The notes: generated by a model not told the origin, from the letters alone. A stretch of 62,983 nucleotides of DNA from SZAS-103 sp038216155 (GCA_038216155.1 JBBQQH010000011.1:1-62983); one strand, 5' to 3'; numbered from the stretch's first letter, positions 1 through 9,306 are shown. Translations and numbers: made by a program.

Positions 1-1735
1 AAAAATGACACTACAGGGCGGCTTGTGGCTTTGCCAGCTTTAGCGCTGCAAACAGGTCGAGTTGCTCCGAGGTGGTCTTGCTGGTGCCGGTGTAGGCGTG
101 TTGGCCGATGGTGACGCGGTGCTGCTGGATGCGACGGAGGATTTCCAGGGCGGTTTTCGGGCTGCTCTTGCTGCCGTTTTCCTTCAGCCGCATGCGCATG
201 ACCCGATACAGCACCAGCGCCAGGAAGCAGATCAATGCGTGGGCGCGGATGCGATCGGGCAGACGGTGGAACACCGGCGCGATCTCCAGGTCGCTCTTGA
301 GCACGCGGAAGCCGCGTTCGATGTCGGCCAGGCTCTTGTAGCGAAGGACGATCTGCTCGGCGCTGAAGTCCAACACGTTGGTCAGCAGCACCAGCTTGCC
401 GTCGAAGCGTTCGGCATCGGTGATGGCTATTTCGTCGACGGCGTAGGAGAAGCGGTCGGCCTGGTAGTCGGCACGAAGATAGCGAGTCAACTTGGCTTCT
501 GCGAGGGCCTTCTGGAAGCGGCTGTAGGCACCGCGATCGCTGGCCTTGCGGCCGCGTGCGCTCTGGCCGGCGTCCTGCGCGTCGAGCTTGTTCACGAGCT
601 TGTCGGCGAGCGCTTCGATCGCGGCGATCTTCGCGCGCCGCTTGGCCGATTGCTCGGCAGCACGCTTCGGATCGTGCGCAACCACCAGCCGATGGTCGGC
701 GAATTTGCCTTCGGCCAGGCTCTCGCGTTCGGGCTCGAACGTGAGTCCATCCAGGGTGCCGCCCAGTTCGCGATAGCGCCGCGCCGGCACCGCCAGGATG
801 AACTGCAACTTGCGCTGCGTGGTCGTGGCCAGCTCGCCCAGTTCGGCAACGTTGTCCAGACTGAGCAAACCACGGTCAGCGACCACGATCACCCGCTCGA
901 CCGGGAAGCGCTGCAGCACATTGGCCAGCATCGCCTTGAGCGTCTTGGTCTCCGACACATTGCCCGCATGCACGGTGTGCATCAGCGGCAGTCCCTCGGC
1001 CGATTGCACCACGCCGAGCACAAACTGGCGCGCGATGCCGCCGGTTTCCTTGTTCATTCCGAACGCGCGCAGGTCGTTCGGCAACTGGGCCTGGCCGTGG
1101 ATGCGCACCGTGGTCAGGTCGTAGAACACCACCGACAACTGTTGATCGAGCATCGGCCGCAACAGTTTGGCCACCGTTGCTTCGACCGCCTCCGCACGAT
1201 CCATCAGCGCGTCCATCGTGCGCAGCAGTTGATCGTGGGTCGCCGCAGCGGGCATGCCCGGGATCGCCACCGTCTCGAGCCACTCCAGACAACCGAGCTT
1301 GGAGTCCGGCGCGCACAGTCGGTTGAACACCATCGCCCGCACCAGCGCTTCGGCATCGAACTCGCGCCGCGACGAACGCAGCGCGCGCTTGATGGCATCG
1401 CCAAAGCCCAATTCTTTCCACAGCGCATGCAGCGCATAGACATCGCCAAACGCACGTGCACTTTCGTATTCGACTGGTTGTGCCGGGTTCTGGCTACGAC
1501 CGAGCGCGCGGTTCAAGCCGTTGATGAGCGGATCGAGATGGTGCGGTTCGAGTTGATCGAGTCGCCCGAGGTTGGCGATGACGCGCTGGCGAACATCGGG
1601 CCCATTCCGGAAGGACTCGACGATCTGCAGGTAGGTACGACCTCCGGAGCGAGTGAGGCGCGTGAACATGTTGCTACGCTACCACCACATCAGCTGCTTT
1701 TGGAAGGGGTCAGCAGGCCTCGACGTGACACTACA
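1..1735 (-). mobile_element. IS1634-family insertion sequence (left part cut by window)
   Basis: This is a single-ORF insertion sequence carrying a DDE transposase. The 10-mer TGACACTACA occurs at 6-15, overlapping the transposase stop codon, and again at 1726-1735 about 57 nt upstream of its start. The two copies have the same orientation, so they cannot be the paired inverted ends. The true inverted partner of the 1726-1735 copy probably lies just left of base 1. The element sits next to a 5'-truncated DUF423 gene, which suggests it inserted into or beside that gene. The extent given is therefore a minimum. Confidence 0.75.
11..1669 (-). CDS. IS1634 family transposase
   Basis: A 552-residue DDE transposase that would excise and insert its own element. 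The N-terminus (about residues 1-40) has the family pattern with RQRVIANLGRLD. An acidic catalytic residue is seen in FYDLTT (D184), the second in VVADRG (D265), and the third in the C-terminal block LADIERGFRVLK, where E is followed seven residues later by K as in IS4-type enzymes. Length is normal for IS1634 transposases and the frame is open, so the copy looks intact as a protein. The stop TAG falls inside the terminal 10-mer at 6-15. No accessory gene is present. Confidence 0.93.
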   Translation of the reverse strand: MFTRLTRSGGRTYLQIVESFRNGPDVRQRVIANLGRLDQLEPHHLDPLINGLNRALGRSQNPAQPVEYESARAFGDVYALHALWKELGFGDAIKRALRSSRREFDAEALVRAMVFNRLCAPDSKLGCLEWLETVAIPGMPAAATHDQLLRTMDALMDRAEAVEATVAKLLRPMLDQQLSVVFYDLTTVRIHGQAQLPNDLRAFGMNKETGGIARQFVLGVVQSAEGLPLMHTVHAGNVSETKTLKAMLANVLQRFPVERVIVVADRGLLSLDNVAELGELATTTQRKLQFILAVPARRYRELGGTLDGLTFEPERESLAEGKFADHRLVVAHDPKRAAEQSAKRRAKIAAIEALADKLVNKLDAQDAGQSARGRKASDRGAYSRFQKALAEAKLTRYLRADYQADRFSYAVDEIAITDAERFDGKLVLLTNVLDFSAEQIVLRYKSLADIERGFRVLKSDLEIAPVFHRLPDRIRAHALICFLALVLYRVMRMRLKENGSKSSPKTALEILRRIQQHRVTIGQHAYTGTSKTTSEQLDLFAALKLAKPQAAL

Positions 1736-1850
1736 CGACTTTGCAGAAATCGCCTCCTCGAACGTCCCAAGCTGTTGATTTCATGGAACCCATAGCTCAA
1801 CAGCGGGAGCAAATCGGGCCGCGAACTGCGGAACTTGGGATGCCGCGCAT

Positions 1851-2117
1851 GTGGCGGAGGCCGGTGCGCAACATAGACTGGCGCTCGCCGCACTGTTCGC
1901 CTTTGGGCATGGCTTGGCAGTGCTGGCACTAGCGCCGCACGTAAACTCTCGTGTTCAGCGTTTGGCGCTGCTCGGATTGCTCATTGGCATGTTGCTGTTT
2001 TCGGGCAGCCTGGCGCTGGCGGCCTTGTTCGGCACCCCGACAGTGCTGGCGCCGTTTGGCGGCAGTCTCATGATCCTTGGCTGGTTGGTTTACGCTGTAG
2101 GCATTGCCATCGTTTGA
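1851..2117 (+). pseudogene. DUF423 family membrane protein, 5'-truncated
   Basis: The 88 residues match the C-terminal three quarters of DUF423 small inner-membrane proteins: an AFGHGLAVLAL helix, then GMLLFSGSLALAALFG and a final APFGGSLMILGWLV helix. The usual first membrane helix, of about 25-30 residues, is missing. The frame stays open back to 1779, but it has no ATG, GTG or TTG before the GTG at 1851 and shows no hydrophobic helix there. The insertion sequence ends about 100 bp upstream, so loss of the 5' end through IS insertion is the likely cause. The stop lies 8 nt before the ATG of the next gene. It could still be translated from GTG 1851, but probably gives no functional protein. 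Confidence 0.6.
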
Positions 2118-2125
2118 GCCAATCC

Positions 2126-2812
2126 ATGCCGCGCCACGCCCGAGGATTCGCCGTCGAAACCGCACATGCGCACCTGCTGCGCGTGGACAAGAAGCTTGGC
2201 AAATGGGTACGTCAGATCGGCCCGATCCCGGCCGAGCCGCGCTGGCGCAAACGTTTTGACGTCAGCGATGCGCTCGCTCGCGCCATTCTGTACCAGCAAC
2301 TCAGCGGCAAGGCCGCGGCCACGATTGTCGGTCGGGTGGAAGCGGCAATCGGCTCGGAAAAACTGCACGCCGACACGCTCGCTCGGGTCGATGATGCAGC
2401 CCTGCGTGCTTGTGGCGTATCGGGCAACAAGCTGATGGCATTGCGCCACCTGTGCCAACGGGCGGAAGCGGGTGAAATTCCGGACATGCGTGCGATGGCG
2501 ACGATGAACGAGGAAGCGATCATCGAGGCGCTGTTGCCGACCCGAGGCATCGGTCGCTGGACAGTTGAGATGATGCTGATGTTCCGCCTGGGCCGACCGG
2601 ATGTGCTGCCGGTCGACGACCTCGGCATCCGCAAGGGTGCGCAACTCGTGGATTCACTTGAAGCGATGCCGGTGTCGAAAGAATTGTCCGCACGCGGTGA
2701 ACGCTGGGGCCCGTATCGCACCTACGCCAGCCTGTACCTGTGGCGGATCGCCGACGCGGCCAAGCCGCCAGCCAAGCCATCAATTAAACCGGTGCGACGT
2801 TCACAGGATTGA
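2126..2812 (+). CDS. DNA-3-methyladenine glycosylase II-like (AlkA / HhH-GPD)
   Basis: A base-excision repair glycosylase that should remove alkylated purines such as 3-methyladenine. It is an HhH-GPD protein of 228 residues: YQQLSGKAA in the N-terminal helical part, the helix-hairpin-helix TRGIGRWTVEMMLMF near residue 140, and the catalytic acidic pair in PVDDLGIRKG near residue 165. It lacks the extra N-terminal beta domain of E. coli AlkA, like many bacterial short forms. ATG 2126 is chosen. A TTG at 2114 would overlap the upstream stop. It lies just downstream of the damaged DUF423 gene. Confidence 0.88.
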   Translation: MPRHARGFAVETAHAHLLRVDKKLGKWVRQIGPIPAEPRWRKRFDVSDALARAILYQQLSGKAAATIVGRVEAAIGSEKLHADTLARVDDAALRACGVSGNKLMALRHLCQRAEAGEIPDMRAMATMNEEAIIEALLPTRGIGRWTVEMMLMFRLGRPDVLPVDDLGIRKGAQLVDSLEAMPVSKELSARGERWGPYRTYASLYLWRIADAAKPPAKPSIKPVRRSQD

Positions 2813-2845
2813 GCCTCCTGCTCCACGAATTTCCACAGCGTAACC

Positions 2846-3220
2846 CTACTTCGACAGCACGTGATTGCTGGTGAGATCGGCGATCAGCTTGTCGCCTGCG
2901 CCGCGCACTTCGGTGTGCACCACGCTGACCGTGCGCTCGCGCTTGACCACGACGGCGCGGGCCGTGAACGTTCCTTCTCGCTGGTTTCCGATCAGATTGG
3001 CGTTAAGATTGATCGCCAGCGGAAACCCGCTCATCCCAGTTTGATCGTGCGCAGCGTCCATCAACAACACCGACGCGGCGACATCGGCGAACCACAGGAT
3101 CGCGCCGGCATTAACCACTCCGAACGGATTAAGCATGCCGGGCTGGATCGGCATCTCCGCCAGCACGTAGTCGGCGGTTTTCTCGCGAATCTCAAATTCA
3201 ATCGTGCCGCGTACCTGCAT
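2846..3220 (-). CDS. PaaI-type hotdog-fold thioesterase
   Basis: A roughly 124-residue single hotdog domain expected to hydrolyse acyl-CoA thioesters. The central helix segment PFGVVNAGAILWFADVAAS carries the usual N/D-type active-site region of PaaI/YiiD-like enzymes, followed by LNANLIGNQREGTFTARA, the typical strand pattern. ATG 3220 is chosen because GGGAA lies about 8 nt upstream and the hotdog domain begins right after it. An upstream ATG at 3268 would add 16 residues with no family similarity. Convergent with the glycosylase gene, with a 33-nt gap. The substrate cannot be deduced. Confidence 0.8.
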   Translation of the reverse strand: MQVRGTIEFEIREKTADYVLAEMPIQPGMLNPFGVVNAGAILWFADVAASVLLMDAAHDQTGMSGFPLAINLNANLIGNQREGTFTARAVVVKRERTVSVVHTEVRGAGDKLIADLTSNHVLSK

Positions 3221-3313
3221 GGCGTTATTCCCGAATGGAAGAAATTTAGTGGATCGGCTGCGGAGCATGGCTGCCTGTGCACTGGCGGCTGGACACAGTC
3301 TCCATGGCAGAAT

Positions 3314-4273
3314 TCAAGGCCGCAACACATCGCGGTAGCGCCGGCTGCACGGCACCTGTTGGCCATCGCGCAGCAGCAGCCGGGCGTCGCCGGTGTCGAG
3401 CGGTTCGATCTGGGCGATGCAATCGAGGTTGACCATCCAGCTGCGATGCACGCGGACGAATCGAGTTGGATCCAGACGTGGTTCTAGCGCTGTCATCGTG
3501 GTGCGTAGCGGATAGTCGCGCCCGCGCACATGCAGGTTCACGTAGTTGCCGGATGCCTGCAGGAACTCGATGTCGTTGGCCGCGACCAGGAATTCCTTGC
3601 CGAGCTTGCGCACCAGGAAGCGATCGGGCCGTTCGACGGGTTCCACCGGCGCACCCTCGTCATCAGGCGCATCGAGCAGGCGCGCCTCGCCCTGCAGGCG
3701 CAGGATCAGCAGGCGGTAGGCGGCCACGATCAGCAGGATGTTGACGTAACTGCGCCAGTCCTTGAGGTATTCGTAGAAAAGCTCTCGCGGCCAGCTGCCG
3801 AAGTCGTAATGCGAGCCCATCGCGAGGTAAACGAGTTTGCGCAGCGCGACCATGCCGAAGACATGCAGCACGCAATACGCGACGGTCGCCAGTGCATGCA
3901 GCGGCAGATGGCGACGCAGGACGCCAAAGCGCAGCGGCACGCGTCGCGAGAACCAGATCACTGCCGGCACTAACGCCAGGGCCACGAGGTGACTGGACCA
4001 TTCCCAAGTCACTGGTCCCCAGGGCGCGGCGCTGAAGTGGGCACGCGCGACGTCCATGGTCGCGATCTCGGTATTGATCGCAGCCTGCGAGATGTAGATG
4101 AGGATCCAGAACCCCGGCTCGATCCAGCGTCGCCACGGCTGGTACCGGTCGAGCAGTGAGCGCGCATGCGGTGCCGCGCTGGCTGCCGCTGGAAGTTCCG
4201 GAGCCAAAGGCCTCGACGCGACCTCAGTTTGCACTCTAGGCGTGGAGCTGGTGGGGGTGGGAGCGGCAGACAC
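3314..4273 (-). CDS. Membrane-bound LytTR-family transcriptional regulator
   Basis: The C-terminal 100 residues form a LytTR DNA-binding domain: FLQASGNYVNLHVRG, LRTTMTALEPRL, FVRVHRSWMVNL and VPCSRRYRDVL. In front are about four predicted membrane helices (around FWILIYISQAAINTEI, LVALALVPAVIWF, HALATVAYCVLHVF and YVNILLIVAAYRLLIL). There is no receiver domain, so this is a one-component sensor-regulator anchored in the inner membrane rather than a two-component response regulator. GTG 4273 is chosen; the frame is open to 4453, but that would overlap the divergent gene start and read low-complexity sequence. Divergent from an acyltransferase, a plausible target. The inducing signal is unknown. 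Confidence 0.8.
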   Translation of the reverse strand: MSAAPTPTSSTPRVQTEVASRPLAPELPAAASAAPHARSLLDRYQPWRRWIEPGFWILIYISQAAINTEIATMDVARAHFSAAPWGPVTWEWSSHLVALALVPAVIWFSRRVPLRFGVLRRHLPLHALATVAYCVLHVFGMVALRKLVYLAMGSHYDFGSWPRELFYEYLKDWRSYVNILLIVAAYRLLILRLQGEARLLDAPDDEGAPVEPVERPDRFLVRKLGKEFLVAANDIEFLQASGNYVNLHVRGRDYPLRTTMTALEPRLDPTRFVRVHRSWMVNLDCIAQIEPLDTGDARLLLRDGQQVPCSRRYRDVLRP

Positions 4274-4425
4274 CCGCGCATTGTAAAGCCCGGGCGCGAG
4301 ATGCGGCCCGCGGTTCGTCACGCCGGTCCGCGATTGGTCACCAGGTTCCGTCCCTGGACCCTTTGCGCTGGGCCATTCGCGCGCGATCCGACAGGCTTCA
4401 CTCCGAACCGACCCGGAGTATCCCC

Positions 4426-5652
4426 ATGCAACGCCGCCACGACATCGACGCATTGCGCGCGATCGCCTTCGCCGTCCTAATCCTCTACCACTTCGGCATG
4501 TTCTACGTCGCCGACTGGGGTTGGCACGTCAAGAGCGAACACACCGCCGAATGGCTGCAATACCCGATGTTGTTCGTCAACCGCTGGCGCATGGACCTGA
4601 TCTTCATGATTTCCGGCATGGCCGCCGCATTCATGCTGAAGAGCGACCATATCTGGCGTTTCGTGCGCCAGCGCCATTGGCGACTGATGCTGCCGCTGCT
4701 GTTCGGCATGGCGGTCGTAGTGCCGATCCAGCCGTATGCGCAGGGTGTGTTCAATGGCAAGGTCGCGCCGGGATTCTGGCAGTTCCTGTGCGACTACTAC
4801 GCGCACCGCCCGTGGCCGAAGGACGCGTTCGACGGATGGGAACACGGAGTGACGTGGAACCACCTGTGGTATCTCGCCTACCTGTGGATCTACACGCTGG
4901 TGCTGGCGTTGCTGGCTAAGCCGCTGGCCTCGCCGCCGGGGCGCTGGCTCGCCGCCCGGTTTACCGGCCTGCGCGGAACCTGGCTGATGATCCTGCCGGC
5001 ACTCCCCTTGCTTGCCTACACCGTCACGCTACAAGACCTCTTCCCGGACAACGGCGACTTCGTGCACGACTGGTACCGCAACGCCGTCTATTTCACGATG
5101 TTCGTCTATGGCTACCTTTTTGCGCGCGACGCCGGTTTCTGGGCCGAAGTGCTGCGGCTGCGCAAGACCACCCTCACGACGGCGCTCGTCGTCTTCGTGC
5201 CGTACATGGTGCTCGGTCGCCTGCTGCCGGACGACGCGCCGCATTGGCAGGTCGTGGTGATCTGGACGCTGCGGGTGGCCTACATCTGGACCATGCTGCT
5301 GGCGATCCTGGGTTGGGGCCACGCGTTGCTCAACCGCCCATTCCGCTGGCTGCCGTGGGCGAACGCGTCGGTGTACCCGTGGTACATGCTGCACCAAAGT
5401 CTGATCGTGGGGATTGGCTTTGCGCTGATCCGGTACCGCCTCGGCCCTGTGCTGGAACCGACTCTGGTCTTGGTCGGCACGGTCGTTGGTTGCTACGTAA
5501 TCAGCGAAGCGATCAAGCGCATTTCGTTCTTGCGGCCGTGCTTCGGCTTGAAAGCTGAGCCGCGACCATCAAAAAAGCCCGCGATCACGCCGCTGTTGCG
5601 CGACGACTGCGCAGGCAGGACTGCCTGCGCGAACAGCGAAGCTGGCCTGTAA
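4426..5652 (+). CDS. Acyltransferase 3 family membrane protein
   Basis: A 408-residue integral membrane protein of the OafA/OpgC-type acyltransferase family, which transfers acyl groups to envelope glycans or lipids. The N-terminus RRHDIDALRAIAFAVLILYH carries the family's Arg and His signature, followed by about ten membrane helices. NGDFVHDWYRNAVYF and ANASVYPWYMLHQS are typical internal family segments. The start at ATG 4426 is supported by CGGAG at 4414-4418. The final 25 residues are charged and contain a perfect DNA inverted repeat. It is divergently paired with a LytTR regulator 152 nt away. The acyl acceptor is unknown. Confidence 0.82.
   Translation: MQRRHDIDALRAIAFAVLILYHFGMFYVADWGWHVKSEHTAEWLQYPMLFVNRWRMDLIFMISGMAAAFMLKSDHIWRFVRQRHWRLMLPLLFGMAVVVPIQPYAQGVFNGKVAPGFWQFLCDYYAHRPWPKDAFDGWEHGVTWNHLWYLAYLWIYTLVLALLAKPLASPPGRWLAARFTGLRGTWLMILPALPLLAYTVTLQDLFPDNGDFVHDWYRNAVYFTMFVYGYLFARDAGFWAEVLRLRKTTLTTALVVFVPYMVLGRLLPDDAPHWQVVVIWTLRVAYIWTMLLAILGWGHALLNRPFRWLPWANASVYPWYMLHQSLIVGIGFALIRYRLGPVLEPTLVLVGTVVGCYVISEAIKRISFLRPCFGLKAEPRPSKKPAITPLLRDDCAGRTACANSEAGL
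5609..5630. repeat. Perfect 10-bp inverted repeat with 2-nt loop
   Basis: GCGCAGGCAG at 5609-5618 and CTGCCTGCGC at 5621-5630 are exact reverse complements separated by GA. A second, weaker hairpin, GCGCCA-AGGA-TGGCGC, follows right after the acyltransferase stop near 5658. Both lie in the convergent gap between the acyltransferase and the GGDEF-EAL gene and could end transcription from both sides. Neither is followed by a T-run, so an intrinsic terminator is not certain. Confidence 0.55.
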
Positions 5653-5727
5653 GGCAAGCGCCAAGGATGGCGCGCGTACTGTGCGTGAGCTGTGTTGATA
5701 TCGAACTCGCCGAGCCAATTTGTTGGG

Positions 5728-8700
5728 CTAAGCGTTGCGCGCCAGCCAGTGCGCCGCCGGCTGCGGACGACCCAGCAAGTATCCTTGGCCGTATTCGCAT
5801 CCCATGTCTTGCAGGATCTGGCGTTGCTGTTCGGTCTCGATGCCTTCGGCTACAACCTCGAGCCCAAGCGAACGCGCTAGCGCCAGGATCGCACCGATCA
5901 CCGCAACGCTGCGCGACGAGTCTTGCTGACCGAGCGGCGTGACGAAGGATCGGTCGATCTTGATCATCTTCAATGGGAACTGATGCACGTACCCGAGCGA
6001 GGAATAGCCCGTGCCGAAATCGTCCAGCGCCGCCTCGATGCCGGCGTCGCGCAGGCGCTGCAACACCTTTGCCACAGCTTCGGGATCGCCAAGCAAGGTG
6101 CCTTCGGTGACCTCGACGCGCAGTGCGGCAGGATCGAAGTCCGCTTCGGTTGTCACCGCCAACAGGCGTGTATCGAGATCGTTGCCCTGAAAATGGCGCG
6201 GCGAGACATTGATGTTGATGAAGCCGCCATCGCGCACCAGATCGGCGCCGGCGCGACACACCATCCGATACATCTGCCAGTCGATCGCCTCGATCTGGCC
6301 ACTGTCCTCGGCGACCGGCAGAAATGCCCCGGGCAACAGCAGCCCTCGTTGCGGATGATGCCAGCGCACCAGCGCCTCATAGCCGACCGTGCGACCGTCG
6401 TCCAACCGGACCAGCGGCTGGAACCAGGGTTCGAACTGATTCGCGGCGAGCGCCGAGCGCAGTTCATGTTCCAGGCCGAGCACGTCCATCGCGCTGCGCT
6501 GCAGCGAGTCGTCAAACAACACGAAGCGCTGGCGGCCGGCGCTCTTGGCGCGGTAGAGGGCGACGTCGGCGTCGCGCAATATCTCGTCGGGCGTGTGGTA
6601 GCGCTGGTCGCCAATCGCGATGCCGATGCTGGCCGATGGAAGCACTTCGTGGTCGTTGATAAGCAGCGGTTGCTTCAGCGCGTTGAGCACGCGCTGTGCG
6701 ACCTTCGCCGCTGTTTGCGGCTGCGGCGCGTCTTCGACCAGCAGCGCGAATTCGTCGCCGGACAAGCGCGCGACCACGTCTGGATCGCGCACGCAAAGAC
6801 TGAGTCGGCGCGCGACTTCCTGCAGCACCTGATCGCCGGCGAGGTGGCCGAGGCTGTCGTTGATGATCTTGAAGCGGTCGACATCCAGGTACAGCAGAGC
6901 GAACTGACGCTTGACGTTGCGATGTACGCCGGCGATCGCACGTTCGACGCGATCCCGCAAATACACCCGGTTGGGCAACCCTGTCAACGGATCGTGCATC
7001 ACCCGGTGTTGTAGCTGTTCCTCGATCTTCTCGCGCACCGCAATCTGTTCGCGCAGCTCGAGCGTGCGTGCTTCCACACGCTCCTCCAAGCGGACGTTGG
7101 ACGTGCGCAGCGCATCGGCGGCCCGCCGGCGCTGGATACTACTGGCCAATTGATGCGAGACGAAGGTCAGCAACTCGGCATCGCGCTGGTTGTAGCGTAT
7201 GTCGGCCGTATAGCTCTGCACGGCGACGACGCCAAAGGTTGCATCGCTGCCGATGAGCGGCACACCGAGCCAGCAGGCAGTCGGCGAGTCGATATAGCGA
7301 TCGTCGATCTCGCCGGCTTCCACCAGCGTGCGCGCCGCCTCCGGACCATCGACCAGTTGGGCGCGACCACTGCGCAGGGTGTATTCGGTGAGGCCGCGTC
7401 CGAGCGCGCGGGCCGCGTCGAACGACGGGTTCTGGTCAACCCGGTACGGAAATTCCATTGTTCCGCCGTCCTCAGACAACAGGGCGATATAGAAGTTTTC
7501 AGCGTTGAGCAATCCCGACACGGCCGAATGCACATGCTTGAAAAAGCGCGCGCTGCTTTCATCGGTGCTGGCCAGCGCGGCAATCTGGTAAAGAGCCGTC
7601 TGCAAGCGCTCATTGCGCTCGCGCTCGGCGGTTTCGCGTCGGCGTTGCATGCTGCTTGCCAGTTGCGTGGCGACGAAGCCGATCAGCTCCGCATCCGCTG
7701 CGGTATAGGCGTTCTCGTCGGTGTAACTCTGCACCGCAAGCATGCCGATCAGCCGCTCGCCGACAAGCAGGGGAACGCCCATCCACAGGCGCGCGGAAAC
7801 GCCGACGGTGTCGAGCTCGACTTCGCCGGCAGCAGCGAGTTCCAGCACGCCCGCCGAAGTAATGATCTGCGTGTGTCCGGTACGCAACACATACTCGGTC
7901 AGCCCGCGCGCCAATGGCCGCGACGACCAATCGGGCTCCGTCTCGTCCTGCACGTACGGGAACGACACGTTCAAGCCGTCCTCCGAGAGCAACGCGATAT
8001 ACAGGTTCTCGACGTCCAGCAACCCGGAAATAATGCGATGGGTCTGCGCGTAGAAGTATTCCGCATTCTTCTCGCTGCTGGCGAGTGCGGCGATCTGATA
8101 CAGGGCTGTTTGCAGGCGTTCACCACGCAGGCGTTCGACCACTTCCTGGCGCAACTCTTCGTTGGTTTCGGCGAGTTGCCGTGTGCGTTCCTCAACGCGC
8201 CGCTCCAACTCGGCCTGACTCTGCTTGCGTTCCAACGCAGTCAGGATTTGCTCGGCGACGAAGATGAGCAGGGTCCGGTCGGCATCAGTGAAACTCACAT
8301 CAGCCAGATAGCTCTGCACAACTACGACGCCACGCACTTGGCCCTCGCGAAGCATCGGCACGCTGAGCCAGTCCCTGCTGTCTGCACCATGGAAGCTGTA
8401 GTGCCCAGACACCTGCGACTTCAGCTGTTCATCGGTGCCCAGCAGCGGTTTGCGATCGCGGATCGTCCACCAGGTGGGCCCGTATTTAATGTCGTCGAGT
8501 GGAAATTCGACGCCGGAGAGTTCTTGTTCGTCCACGCTGTCAACGAAATACAGGAACCGGATGCTGTCCGGAATCTGGTTGTGCAGCGCGATGAAAAAAT
8601 TCTCGGCGTACATCAGTTCGCCGACGATGCGATGCAGACCGCGCAACATGTCGGGCATGTCGAGGTCGGAGCCGGCCATGTCGGCGATGGCGAACAATGC

Positions 8701-9144
8701 GCGCTGCAATTTCTCGGTTTGCGCAAGCTGGGTGACGGCTTCATGCAGACGCTGGATGGCGAGCACCTCGGCCATGCGAGCGCCGACTGCCTGCAATTTT
8801 GTCGTTGCCGAGGCGGTTACCAGCCCGGGCGCGTGCCACACAGCGACCGCCGTATCCTGGTCGCACAGCACATGGGTGCGCTCATGTGCACTGGCGCCGC
8901 TGCGTTCTGCCTGCACTGCCGCGAGAGCGGTGGCCGTCATTTCCGGATCGTTGCTGCAGCCGGCGGGAAGGCTTGCAATGTCCTGCGGCCAGCGGCTCGA
9001 CCAAAGGACGCAATTTCCAGGCGTCGAAAGTTGGCAATCGCTATCGAGCAGCACGCCCGCCACCTGCGCAGGCGTCGTCGCGAGCAGCAAACGATCGCCG
9101 AGCGTTAATTGCGACATAGCGGAATCGATAGAGCGGTTCTGCAT
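5728..9144 (-). CDS. GAF-GAF-GAF-GGDEF-EAL cyclic-di-GMP protein
   Basis: An 1138-residue predicted cytosolic sensor that makes or breaks c-di-GMP. After an N-terminal region there are three GAF modules (about residues 146-310, 347-510 and 520-690), separated by coiled coils such as ERRVEERTRQLAETNEEL. The GGDEF domain (about 735-895) has DVDRFKIIND, an SGDEF active loop and an RDPD inhibitory site five residues before it. The EAL domain (about 900-1138) keeps EALVRW, ININVSPRHF, EVTEG, DDFGTGYSS, KIDRSF and AEGIET, so phosphodiesterase activity is likely. SGDEF differs from the usual GGDEF by one residue, so cyclase activity is possible but less sure. An alternative start is ATG 9117. No membrane helix is seen. 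Confidence 0.93.
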   Translation of the reverse strand: MQNRSIDSAMSQLTLGDRLLLATTPAQVAGVLLDSDCQLSTPGNCVLWSSRWPQDIASLPAGCSNDPEMTATALAAVQAERSGASAHERTHVLCDQDTAVAVWHAPGLVTASATTKLQAVGARMAEVLAIQRLHEAVTQLAQTEKLQRALFAIADMAGSDLDMPDMLRGLHRIVGELMYAENFFIALHNQIPDSIRFLYFVDSVDEQELSGVEFPLDDIKYGPTWWTIRDRKPLLGTDEQLKSQVSGHYSFHGADSRDWLSVPMLREGQVRGVVVVQSYLADVSFTDADRTLLIFVAEQILTALERKQSQAELERRVEERTRQLAETNEELRQEVVERLRGERLQTALYQIAALASSEKNAEYFYAQTHRIISGLLDVENLYIALLSEDGLNVSFPYVQDETEPDWSSRPLARGLTEYVLRTGHTQIITSAGVLELAAAGEVELDTVGVSARLWMGVPLLVGERLIGMLAVQSYTDENAYTAADAELIGFVATQLASSMQRRRETAERERNERLQTALYQIAALASTDESSARFFKHVHSAVSGLLNAENFYIALLSEDGGTMEFPYRVDQNPSFDAARALGRGLTEYTLRSGRAQLVDGPEAARTLVEAGEIDDRYIDSPTACWLGVPLIGSDATFGVVAVQSYTADIRYNQRDAELLTFVSHQLASSIQRRRAADALRTSNVRLEERVEARTLELREQIAVREKIEEQLQHRVMHDPLTGLPNRVYLRDRVERAIAGVHRNVKRQFALLYLDVDRFKIINDSLGHLAGDQVLQEVARRLSLCVRDPDVVARLSGDEFALLVEDAPQPQTAAKVAQRVLNALKQPLLINDHEVLPSASIGIAIGDQRYHTPDEILRDADVALYRAKSAGRQRFVLFDDSLQRSAMDVLGLEHELRSALAANQFEPWFQPLVRLDDGRTVGYEALVRWHHPQRGLLLPGAFLPVAEDSGQIEAIDWQMYRMVCRAGADLVRDGGFININVSPRHFQGNDLDTRLLAVTTEADFDPAALRVEVTEGTLLGDPEAVAKVLQRLRDAGIEAALDDFGTGYSSLGYVHQFPLKMIKIDRSFVTPLGQQDSSRSVAVIGAILALARSLGLEVVAEGIETEQQRQILQDMGCEYGQGYLLGRPQPAAHWLARNA

Positions 9145-9306
9145 GCGTTGGTCGACTGAAGGAAGCCAATTCAGTATCGCCTATGCGGTGTGCAAAAGAG
9201 TGGCGCGGCGCACGGAAATGCCGCTCTTTCCAGTTTCGTTCAGGGTTTCGACGGGGGCGCAATCGCATCGGACAGAGCGATGCGCACAGTGCACGCTACT
9301 CCGCGT

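Noticed and set aside
62..1795. A 577-codon open frame on the plus strand opposite the transposase
   Set aside because: It is the antisense shadow of the transposase, with low-complexity Gln/His/Arg-rich translation and no family pattern.
7150..9108. A 652-codon plus-strand frame
   Set aside because: Opposite the GAF-GGDEF-EAL gene, which shows clear domains; the plus frame is composition-driven.
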